The notes beneath the pieces are model-generated. The model saw only the letters and a list, made by a program, of their open reading frames with translations. It made no database searches and had not been told where the DNA came from. A program made the position numbers and the translations under genes. 64,000 bases of DNA, from contig JBHGNT010000008.1 in assembly GCA_043228905.1 (NCBI GenBank), forward strand, positions 14,446,001 to 14,510,000. Reading direction: 5' to 3'. This stretch comes from Azolla caroliniana (Eukaryota > Polypodiophyta). How positions within the stretch are numbered: position 1 is the first letter of the stretch; every line of letters starts with the position of its first letter. Below are positions 1 to 11,700 of the stretch, piece after piece.

Positions 1-1315
1 CAACACATAAGGATCTAATAGCTACTCAATTATAAAAAAATGGAACTATAATATAATATATATTTTTACCATGGGCCAACCCTCCCATTGATGTGGAGCT
101 AGTGCATTTAGGTTCACTCCATTTTGACATTCGTGTTCACAAACTTGGATTCGTGACTGGGTGAATCATGAACTGACATAAAGAACACCAACACAACTAG
201 AACCGATCTAGCATAAGTTTTCACTTGTATAATAGGAGGATTGCAAAATCAAGACAATGTTCTTCACCTTCCAAGAGAATGTCTAGTCACGAGGGGGGAA
301 ACTAATGTACCCTTACGAACCAAACTCTTGAAAACTAGTACAAGATTCAGGAACTAGAATATGTTCAACTTGAGATTAAGCATGCCCAAATAGGGAAAAA
401 AACGCTAATACCTATCTAAAAGCACAAAGGTGAAGTAATAGAAAGAAAGAAAGATATATTAACGTCTTCTAAGACCAAATTTGGCATGGAGGTCCTACTA
501 AGACAAAGTTGATATCCTCCTTGCAAATGAAGAGAGGATAGCTACAATAAGCCGAGATATCAAGGAGGTAAAACAACAAATGCATAGAGAAGTGCACAGG
601 AGTTCAAATAAAATACATGTATGTTGTACTATGCATAAATAGCACAAATAAAATACAAAAACTGTATGTGTTGGGTGTAATTCTTGATGTCAGAATGAGG
701 GCATCATAAGAATTTACTAATAAAATTACACATACATAAATTATCAACACACCAACCATAAAATCTCTCAAAAAGGCATCATAAGAATTTACTTATAATA
801 TTACACATACATACATCAATTATCAACACACCAACCATAAAATCTCTCGAAAAGGTATTGTTTTGATTCTTTGAATACAAGAATACAAATAGATACAAAA
901 AGTATATGTAGAGCAAGCGCATTCATACATCATTACAACTATAATATACAACAAAGTATTGGAACTCTCTAATTATGGTTAAGGCTTCATATTTAATATA
1001 TTTCATCCAAAGAGAACATCATTATGGAACTTCATGCTTTCAACAAACCATTCAAATTCCAATTGGGGAAATTTTAATGGTAGAGGTAGATACATATTAT
1101 TGTAATTTTATATATCACCCACTAAAGGTTTTATGAAGTGTTATTCAAATACAAGGATACAAATTTTACAAAAAAATTACTATGTAGATCAGATGGTATA
1201 TATCATCTTAATGATATAAAGGTTGGCTTTGATAATATACAACAAAGAATTGGACATCCTATTACACTATATAACCCATAGTGATACAAACTCTAATTAG
1301 CTCTATATATCCAAA
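1..1315. other. 3' flank of the DUF630/632 gene; no gene seen
   Basis: AT-rich sequence with no supported coding region. It holds a direct tandem duplication: a 75-base unit at 701-775 (starting gcatcataag) is repeated, slightly diverged, at 776 to about 853. Bases 449-485 (aagatatattaacgtcttct and on) recur at 48702-48740, just after an LTR-like segment, so some of this flank is probably retroelement leader debris. Confidence 0.5.
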
Positions 1316-2793
1316 TCATGCTGGTTTTGTGAAGTTCTTCTTGTGATCACACAGTAGGGAATCATAAGTACTCATACAACTCTTCGAGAAAGTTGTTATA
1401 GCATCTAGAACTTTCGGTAGGCCCTTTTGGAGACAACCTAGCATCATCACGCTATTCTCTTCACACAATTTCTTATGCCGTTCTTTTTCCACTTGGAGTT
1501 CTTTCACAAGTAGGTTAACTATAGCTTTTCTCTCTTCAAGAGGATCTCGATTCTCATGTGAAACCCCATTCTCTTGTCTACTTTTGTCATGCAAAGTATT
1601 CACATATGACTCCAGAGCTTGATTCTTCTTTTCAAAATCCTTTTGAAGCTCATTAATCCTCTTTTGAGCTTCCATTTCATACCCTTGTTTTATGAACATT
1701 TCATGCAAAATTTCAACAAAATCTTTAAGCTCAACTATCACTTTATCAGACGGCAACTCTTTTAGCTTACCACTCCATGATTTGCAAAGCTCCAATAGAG
1801 GAGCTACAACCTCCGATGATCCCAATACATCATTCTCGTTTTGTCCTCGTAACCACTCTACCATCGATTCCATCCATTCTTTTTGTGATTTCACCATAGT
1901 TTCCAAATTATTGCACAACTTTGCTATCTCATTTTTCAAATCACGAGTTAGCCTCTCAGAGAAATTGCCTCTTTCCTGGTTATTCAGGACTGTTTCAGGT
2001 TTCAGATTTATCAGATCCTGTATAAACAAATTTTGCTTTCCATGAGCAACACATGTCTTTGACCACATATTTTTTAGCCTACACAAAACAAAAAAGACAG
2101 GTTAGGATGACATATGCCAAACATTAAAGTAAAAATGTGCTGGACGGAAAAAGGTGTTTTAACGTAATAAGCTTCAGTTTAGATTTAACTACGGATTTAT
2201 CATGACTTTATAATTCGGTGGTAGGTAGATTGGATTTGAGCATTTTATGTGATGGAGATTTATCACCAATGCTTGAAAAACTTAAGAAAGCATTCAACGT
2301 AAATCTGAGATTACAAAATCTTTCAACTTACACTTCCAACAAATTCACCAACTGGGGGGCAAGACAGGCATCCCTCAGTTTGCAGATTTCGGACTTCGCT
2401 TCCGTAATTGCTTGGAGCTCCACGAACAACTTGGTTTCCAAACCTTTGACAATATTATTCGTTTTATCAATCTTTGTTCCGGCTCCTCTTTCTTTTTGAC
2501 TTTGTAACTGCTTGGCTCTCCTGGCTAGCTCTAGAGTTGTAGATGCTAACGCCTTGTTCAAAAACTCTCTTTCAATTACCTTATCTCAAAACACTGAAAA
2601 TATTTCCTCAAAAAAGGAAACAATATCCAATCAATTACCTTAGATTCATCACAGAGTTTCTTCTCCCATGCATGCAACTTGTCTAGAGTCGAAGCAAGAT
2701 TCTCACTGTTATTTTGTTCATCTGCCAATGGTTCTTTTGGTGATTTGGTCCAAGAAATAATTCTAGAAACTTGCTGACGATGCCTCTGAATCC
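1316..2793 (-). CDS. Exons 2-4 of the DUF630/632 gene: core of DUF632
   Basis: Exon 2 (2793-2639) begins with two bases completing a Gly codon and carries ISWTKS and [14 protein letters not shown], the family's conserved LDKLxAWEKKLYDE block. Exon 3 (2579-2332) has [19 protein letters not shown] and [15 protein letters not shown]. Exon 4 (2078-1316) has [14 protein letters not shown] and a long charged, probably coiled-coil tail. The intron between exons 2 and 3 is only 59 bases (2638-2580), short for a plant, and both of its borders carry the same 12-mer TAAGGTAATTGA. Confidence 0.88.
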
Positions 2794-5700
2794 CTACAGA
2801 TTTTAAATAAGTAAGAAAAAAGATCCAAAAGACAGATAAAAGCAAATTTTTGTGTTCCGGTTGGATGCAAGATATGGAAAATTGGTTTGGAATATGGGAT
2901 GTAACACCCTTGATTCATGATGTATCAATAGATTTTGTTGTGAACGAGGCTTTTTGCAATGCCAATGTATCATGACATGGGAAAAATGAGGAGGCTCACA
3001 AATTATACTACATGTGCTTCACCTAACTCCAAAACCATTTTCTACGCCAAACGGGGAAACAGCACATATCAATACGAGTGAAGTGTCCATCGTGTTGTCT
3101 ACCATCGAACCATTGCTTCCATAAACCTTAGTTCACACACTACAATGTGAGATAGGACATTGAGGCACAAGTGATGAGAGGAGTTAACAATGCAAATTTT
3201 TCCCTAAACAAGTTCGGTAATTTGGGTATCACACTTTGATACAACACTCTGCCTTTGGTCACATTCAACTATGCTTTCCATGCATCTTCAATTGAACCCA
3301 ATCCATGCATGAATTTCTCTCACAATCATAATGTGCACGCTCAATCGCATCATCCATTAGTAAAGTTCTTGAAAACCGAGAGTAACTACTCACTTTTCTT
3401 AGATCATATCATAGATCTTGTTGTGAATTTTAATTCAAGCCATAGCTTGTCAAAATCAAGCCTCGTATGACAAAGTAATGGCTAAAATAAACTTGAAGAG
3501 AGAAGAGTGGAGAGAGAGAGAGAGAGAGATTTTATTATCGCATGTCCTATGAGACCAAAAAGATAGCATTTTCACATAATACATGTAAAATAAACAACCT
3601 GACTTGAGGATGAACCTTAAGCAAGCGCCCATGTAGTCCAAGATGGTTGATTATATGCTACAAATGACAAAGATACAACATGGTGCCACACTAGAATGTG
3701 TTGGATGGTGGCAGCTCCAGGCATGCACTCTCTTTCATCTTTATTATCACTCTTCAACATTCTCTCTCTTCCTAGATTCTTCTCTCTCTAGAATCTGCAA
3801 CTCTTTCAATGCCTTCTCTCTCTAGAATCTGCAACAATTTAAATACCTTCTCTCTCTTCCACTTTTTCCAAGATATCCCCTCTTATTCCTAATTTAGTAC
3901 TCCTAGTTTATTGTACCTGTTTGGTAGTACAAGAGTCACTTAACTACCAAACAACCATTTCACCCTCATTCCCCAATTTTGTATAAATAGGCTATACCAG
4001 CCTCTTTTGTAAAGACTTTATTTTTGCTACTACTTGCAAACAAGCTCTACTCTTTCAATGCCTTCTCTCCCTAGAATCTGCAATGCTTTAAATACCTTCT
4101 CTCTCTTCCACTTTTTTCAAGATATCCCCTCTTATTCTTAATTTAGTACTCCTAGTTTATTGTACCTGTTTGGTAGTACAAGAGTCACTTAACTACCAAA
4201 CAACCATTTCACCATCGTTCCCCAATTTTGTATAAATAGGCTATACCAGCCTCTTTTGTAAAGACTTTATTTTTGCTACTAGCAAACAAGCTCTACTCTT
4301 TGCAACCATTTTTGCTATTGTTGTCTCTAACAGCCTTTTCACAGCTTGGTTGTGTCTATTTTGTTCTAACAATTGTTTCGTTGCTGCTATTAACAGCTTT
4401 TCTCACATGGTATCAGAGTAGTGAGATCTCCATAGCCTTAGCCTGATTTTTTTGTCGAAGAGCACACAAACCTATCTTCTTTTCTCCCACCCTTAAGAGG
4501 AGTTTTTTCCTTTTCTTTGCAGCCTCCCTCACAACCCTATAGAGGAGGTTCTCGTTGCAGCCACCCTCCCAACCTACAGAGGAGGTTCTTCTTTTGCTTT
4601 TCCCCTCATATGAGCCTCGCCTAGCATCTAGGGAGGAGTAGAAAGACCCTGAGCATCTACTTACAGCTGCTGCGAATTGTCTAATTGTAGCTCAAGAGGA
4701 GGATATCCATGGCCTCACATGCCACCATTGTTTCATCAACCATTCCCTAACTCCCCAAAGAGTTCATCTTGGATGGGAACAATTACTTGGATTGGGAATT
4801 GCAGATAAAGAGCTTGCCACAGTACCATCATCTATGGAATGTAGTCAATGGTAGTGACAAGAAACCACCTATAACTTCATCCTCTTCAACCAAATCAGTT
4901 GCTGGCTCATCTAAAGCTGAGATTGAAGCTTGGCTAGATAAGGATTCTCGTGCTAATGCTTTCCTCATGTTTAATATTAAACCGAGCATCGCTCGTCAAT
5001 TTCAAGATACAAATGAAGAGACAGCCAATGAACTATGGGCAGCCATCAAAAACCAGTATCATCGAGCTAATCATGCTCAAATGATAGCTATTGAGAGCCA
5101 ACTAGCAAATCTCAAGATTCATGACACTCCCAACATCATGGATCAAATAACGTAATTTGTTACTCTCCAAAAGGAACTAGTTTCTTTGGGAAGCAAGTCA
5201 ACCGAAGTTGAATTTGGGCATCGTCTAATGATCAAGTTGCCTGAGTCATTCTCGGCCTTTTGTGACACAATTTCTCTTCTTCCCAACACATCTGATATGA
5301 ATACATTTCTTGGCATGCTACAAGACAGCACAACAAGCAAGAAAGGTGATCAAACTTCCAATGAGATGCTTCTACATGCGAAAGGTAAAGGCAAGTGGAA
5401 GCAAAATGGCAACTCCTACAACAAACCCAATCCAAGACCACCAAACAACCCAGCCTACAAGGAGCTCACCTATCATTATTGTGGCTAGAAAGGTCACATT
5501 CAGCCTGACTGTCGAAAAAAGAAAAGGCACAATGCCAAGAAATCTTCTTCCACCAAAAGTCAACCTACACCAAAATCAAACTCTGGTCCACTCAGCCAAA
5601 GCAACAGTTTTCCTTGGCATTGAGGAACATTCTTCACATTTGGCTGGACCAACTACCTCAACCATTGATGAGTTGATGAGTGGTTAGTAGACAGTGGTGC

Positions 5701-8700
5701 CACTGCACACATGACTTATGACAAATCCATTTTGCATGATGTGAAGCTTAGGTCCTCCCAAATCTCCATAGGAGACGCCTCAAGCATTGAGGTTTCGTGT
5801 GTGGGTAATGTGTTTCTTAACACTTCTTCAAATGACGAACTTGCCATTCTTCAAGATGTGCTACATGTGCGCTTGCACTTGCTGCTCACAACAAATGGCC
5901 CATCTTTCAAATGGATGTCAAGTCAGCCTTCCTTAATGGTGACTTGAAAGAGGAAGTTTATGTTGAACAGCCTCCAGGTTTCGAGATTTCAGAGCAGAAA
6001 AACATGGTCTACATGTTACACAAAGCCTTGTCTAGCTTAAAGCAAGTTCCCAAAGCTTGGCATGACAAAATTGATACCTTCTTTCTCTTTGGGTTTTAGC
6101 ACTGTTATGCTGATAGCAATCTCTATGTTTTTTCCCAAGATAATTTGCTATGCTTGATCATATTATATGTTGATAACCTTCTAATTACATGGTTCCTTGC
6201 TTCTAAAATTGAAGAACTCCCCGCAGACCTCAAAACAACATTTGAAATGACTAATCTAGGACTTCTCCATTATTTTATACGTATGGAGGTCCATCAATCA
6301 CATGGTAGTATCTTCCTCAACCAACATAGGTATCTCATGCAGCTCCTTGAGACCTATAGCATGTCAAATTGCAAGCCACTCTCCTGTCCAATGGATCCAA
6401 ACTCAACGCTATCTCATGAAGAAAATTCTCCCTTATTTAAAGATATGACGAAATATTGAAGGTTAATTGGGTCTCTTCTTCACTTAACTTACACTAGGCC
6501 TGATTTGTCTTATAATGTGAGATTTCTCAGCCAATTCTCAAGTGATCCAAGACAAAGTCATTGGCAAGCAACTATTCGAGTTCTTAGGTATTTGGCCAAC
6601 ACACTCAACTATGGTCTCTCTTTTAGAGGCGGCATCAAGCTTGTTGGCTACTCAGATGCTGATTGGGCAAGTGATATTGATTCTAGAGGGTCCACATCTA
6701 GCTATTGGTTTATGTTAGATTCAAGCTTGCTTTCTTGGAAATCAAAGAAGCAAACCTCAGTTTCTACTTCATCGACGAAAGCTGAATATCGCGCCACTTG
6801 GATACTTCTTGTGAGTTGCTATGGTTAATGCAATTGTTTTGTCATATTAGTGTTTTGCAAGACTCTCCTATTGCACTTCTCACTGACAGCTAGCAATGAG
6901 CACGGTTTTGGCTCAACCCGAACCAAATTGTTAAGCCATGGTTTAACAGTTTATTGGTTCCAAAAAAATTTAAAGATTTGGTTTGGTTTGGATTTTCAAT
7001 AAACGGTTCGGTTTCGGTTTGGTTTGGTTCGGTTCTAAAACTCGGGTTTATAGGTTTATAGGTTTGGTTTATAGGTTTATAGGTTTTTGGTTAACTTTTT
7101 TTTACCTTAATAGTTTATTAATTTAATGGTTTAATTAGTGGTTTTTTATTGATTTTAATTAATTTAACTTAAATTTTTATTTAATTTAATGGTTCAATTA
7201 AAGTTTCTTTTATTGATTTAATAAATTTAACTTTAATACTTATTTAATTTAATGTATTTTTGTTCATTTAGATGTTTAATTAGTTTGATTTAAATGGTTT
7301 GGCTTAAATTTTTTATTAAATGGTTCGGTTTGGTTTCAACTTTTTCCTAAACAGTTTGGTTTGGTTTTTGTTTTATATAAACGGTTCGGTTCGGTTTCTT
7401 TGCCTTGAAACCGAACCGTGCCCATCGCTACTGACAGCCAAAGTGCTCGTTTATTAATTTAATGGTTTAATTAGTGGTTTTTTATTGATTTTAATTAATT
7501 TAACTTAAATGTTTATTTAATTTAATGGTTCAATGAAAGTTTCTTTTATTGATTTAATAAATTTAACTTAAATACTTATTTAATTTAATGTATTTTTGTT
7601 TATTTAGATGTTTAATTAGTTTGATTTAAATGGTTAGGCTTAAATTTTTTATTAAATGGTTCGGTTTGGTTTCAACTTTTTCCTAAACGGTTTGGTTTGG
7701 TTTGGTTTTTGTTTTATATAAACGGTTCGGTTCGGTTCGGTTTCTTTGCCTTGAGGTTTCTTTGCCTTGAAACCAAATTGTGCCCATCGCTACTGACAAC
7801 CAAAGTGCCCGTTTATTAATTTAATGGTTTAATTAGTGGTTTTTTATTGATTTTAATTAATTTAACTTAAATGTTTATTTAATTTAATGATTCAATGAAA
7901 GTTTCTTTTATTGATTTAATAAATTTAACTTAAATAATTATTTAATTTAATGTATTTTTGTTTATTTAGATGTTTAATTAGTTTGATTTAAATGGTTAGG
8001 CTTAAATTTTTTATTAAATGGTTTGGTTTGGTTTCAACTTTTTCCTAAATGGTTTGGTTTGGTTTTTGTTTTATATAAACGGTTTGATTTCAGTACAGTT
8101 CGGTTTCTTTGCCTTGAAACCGAACCATGCCCATCGCTTCTGATAGCCAAAGTGCCCGTGCCTTGGCACATAGCTTAGCATTTCATAGTAGAAAAAAACA
8201 TATTGAAGTGCATTACCATTTTGTTTGTGAATTAGTGAAATCACAAGTCATCAACTTGGCATATTGTCCTACTCAAGAAAATGTGGTTGATTTATTTATT
8301 AAGCCACTTACAAAGCAAGCCATTGATCAACTCCTTGGTTGACTAAATGTTGGACCGTCGTTCTGGAGTTGGAGGGTGGCACCTCCAAACTTGCACTCTC
8401 TTTTATCTTTATTATCTCTCTTCTATATTCTCTCTTCCTAGATTCTTCTCTCTATAATCTGCAACTCTTTAAATGTCTTCTATCTCTTCCACTTTTTCCA
8501 AGATATTCCCTCTTATTCCTAATTTCATATTCCTAGTTTATTGTACCTGTTTGGTTGTACAAGAGTCAGGTAACTACCAAACAACCATTTCACCCACGTT
8601 CCCCAATTTTGTATAAATAGGCTATACCAACCTCTTTTGTAAAGACTTTATTTTTGCTACTACTTCCAAACAAGGTCGACTCTTTGGCTGTGTCTCTACT

Positions 8701-11700
8701 CTTTGCAACCATTTTTGCTACTGTTGTCTAACAGCCTTCTCCAGCTCGATTGTGTCTATTTTGTTCCAACAATTGTTCCATTGTTGCTATTAACAACTTT
8801 TCTCACAAAATGCAAATGGGAAGCTTTGAAGAAAGTCATTCTCTCATGCACAAACAAATGTTTTTATCACGGACACACTAACCGCGGACTACGACAAAGC
8901 ACGGATGACAAGGCTATGATCGATAAGGCTACGAATGTGGAATAGGAAGTCACAAGGCTAGGAACTCTAGAAGTTGTGCATGATGAGAACAAGAACTTAG
9001 GAAGCTATGGAGAGCATGAAGACATAGATAAAGAAGGAGACAATATGGCATGAAACAAGAAGACTAGATTGATATGTCAATGATTGGCGTCGAATCCCTT
9101 GAAAGGGACCAACGAGGTTATAAGTATTTATACTGTGAGTCAAAGTACATGCATTAGAATATCCAGGAGAATATTCAAGAGAATATTCTAGAACCTTCTA
9201 GTTCTAGAACTTTCTAAAAACTCTTAGAACGTGAAATAGATAATCTACTAATAATCTACTAAGATGTACATAATATGACCATATATTTGGATGTGTTGGT
9301 TAGAACACAACACTTGACTATATCGAAGAGGTCAAGAGTTCAAATCTTGACATGACTGTTGTCATGCTTGTGACAGTTTTCGACCAAGCACACATCTTGG
9401 AAATGCATCAAGAAATGTAGTTCAAAGAAAAAATGGTTTGATAAAGAATGTCATGAAGCTTGAAAGCGTCGTATGATTTTGGATGTAATTAAGGATAAAA
9501 AAATTTATCAAAAGCATTTGCGTGAGTACAAACGCAAGAGAAAGCGCATGCATGTGCTAAATTTTGGGGAAATTTAAAGGGGAAACGTGTTGAGAGTTAT
9601 GGTGACTTAACTCTTCTTGACTTGTCTATGCATTGACCCTTCGAGTATTAATGGAGGAAAGTCGCCTTGGAGGTAAAGGTTTATATTGTTGCTTCGTAGA
9701 CTTCAAGAACGCTTTTGATATGGTATCTCGTGAGCATCTTTGAAGGCTAATGGAAGAACTCAAGGTGTCAAGTGAATATATGCTTGCAATCTCCTGAATA
9801 TATGAGAAGGTTATATGTTGTGTGCGTAAGGGCAATAAACTTTCAGATTTTTTCAATAGCACTATTGGTGCTAAGCAAGGATGCCCACTCTCACCAACTC
9901 TATTTGGTCTATGCATTGACGAATTGGAAGAAATGGTTGCCAAGTTTGTAAAGGAAGAACGTGTTGAAGAAGTTGCAATTGGGAATGTTGTCATTATGCT
10001 TTTGCTATATGCGGAAAGCTTCAAATATCTTGCCCTTGAAGTTCCTTCAAACCATAGATGGAATGAATGTACTACACGCCGCTTAGAGGTGGGAAAGTGA
10101 GCATATTATGCATTTGGGAACACATGCAATCATGGAGATATTAAGTGTTGGGTCCTCAAGAAATACCTTTTCGACACTTTGGTGACACCAATGCTTCTCT
10201 ATGGGGTGGAAGCATGGGGTGGTAGCATCCCTAAATCTACTTGGAAAGAGTTTGAAAATGTCCAAAAACATTTTCTTACAAAGGTTCTAGAAGTTAAGAA
10301 ACAAACGTCATACATCCTCCTCCTTGAGACGGGATCACTTCCCATTGAGATCATGGCCATGGAAAGGGTTGTTGAATACATGCTAAGGTTCAAAAAAGTC
10401 TCTCACATCGACTTTCTAGAATTGCATGGGAAGCAAGCAAAAAGACCCAAAAGACGCATAAAAGCAAAATTTTGCGTTTTGAATGCAAGATATGCAAAAG
10501 TGGTTTGGTAGATGGGATGCAACACATTTGCTTCATGATGCATCACTAGATTCCTCTGTAAATGAGGCCTTTTTGAAACACCAATGTATCATGACATGGG
10601 AAAAATGTGGACGTCCCCGCTTCACACATTATGCTACACATGTTGCACCTTACTACTAAACAATATTCTTTACAAAACAAGGAAACCGTACACATCGATA
10701 CATGTTAGAGCCCATCCCATTGTCTACCATTCAAACCATTACTTCTATGCAACTTAGCTCACATGCATTGCAATGTGAGAAGGGGCATTGGGGCACAAAT
10801 GATGAGAGTGGTCGACTATGCACACTTTGCCCTAAACAATTTCGAGAGTCTGAGTATCATACTTTGATACAATGTTTTGCGTTTAATCATATTCATGTTG
10901 GAGGGTGGCAGCTCCAAACCTGCACTCTCTTTCATATTTATTATCTCTGTACTACATTCTCTCTTTTCTCAAATTCTTCTCTCTCTAGAATCTGCAACTC
11001 TTTAAATGCCTTCTCTCTCTAGAATCTACAATGCTTTAAATGCCTTTTCTCTCTTCTACCTTTTCCAAGATATTCCCTTTTATTCCTAGTTTTTTGTACC
11101 TGTTTGGTAGTATAAGAGTCACTTAACTACCAAACAGCCATTTCACCCACATTCCCCAATTTTGTATAAATAGGCTATACCAACCTCTTTTGTATAGTTT
11201 TTCATTTTCTTTTTTGCTACTTAAAACAAGCTCTATTCCTTGGTTATGTCTCTACTCTTTGCAACCATTTTTTCTACTGCTGTCTAACAGCCTTCTCACA
11301 GCTTGGTTGTCTCTTCCGCTGCTGCTATTAACAGCTTTTCTCACATGGTATCAAAGCAGTGAGGTCTCCATATCCTCAACCTGATTTTTTTTTGCCAAAG
11401 AGCACACAGACCTATCTTCTTTTATCCCTCCCTCCCAACCCTACAGAGGAGGCTCTTCTGTTTTCTTTTCCCCTTATCTGAGCCTCACCTAGCATCTAGG
11501 GAGAAGTAGAAAGACCCTGAGTATCTACTTACAACTGCTGTAAATTGTCCAACTGTAGCTCAAGAGGAGGATATCCATGGTCTCACATGCCACCATTGTT
11601 TCATCAACCATTCCCCAACTCCCCAAAGAATCCATCTTGGATGGGAACAATTACTTGGATTGGGAGCTACAAATAAAGACCTTGCTACAATACCATCGTT

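Larger units (their letters stand above)
5871..8342 (+). pseudogene. Copia 1 reverse transcriptase-RNase H relic, split by MITEs
   Basis: RT begins at LALAAHN and runs through [24 protein letters not shown] and the YVDN equivalent of the catalytic YVDD (about 6166). RNase H follows ([17 protein letters not shown]) up to about 6890. It resumes after the inserted MITE block at 8137 with [21 protein letters not shown] and the terminal QLLG. Catalytic YVDD reads YVDN here. Several frameshifts and stops are present. Confidence 0.8.
3699..8807 (+). mobile_element. Ty1/Copia LTR retrotransposon, copy 1, internally deleted and re-invaded
   Basis: 5' LTR 3699-4407 starts TGTTGGATGG and ends TTCTCACA; it is followed by tggtatcagag, a primer-binding site complementary to initiator-Met tRNA. 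The 3' LTR is about 8367-8807. Flanking five-mers are GAATG (3694-3698) and AAATG (8808-8812), a target duplication with one mismatch. The interior keeps gag, part of protease, RT and RNase H, but most of the protease-to-RT interval is gone, joined at the hexamer ATGTGC (5865-5870). RNase H is split by a MITE complex (6891-8158). The element cannot be autonomous. Confidence 0.88.

Noticed and set aside
9292-9360. A functional tRNA gene
   Set aside because: T-arm is good, but the anticodon arm does not pair well and there is no acceptor stem; kept only as a tRNA-like relic.
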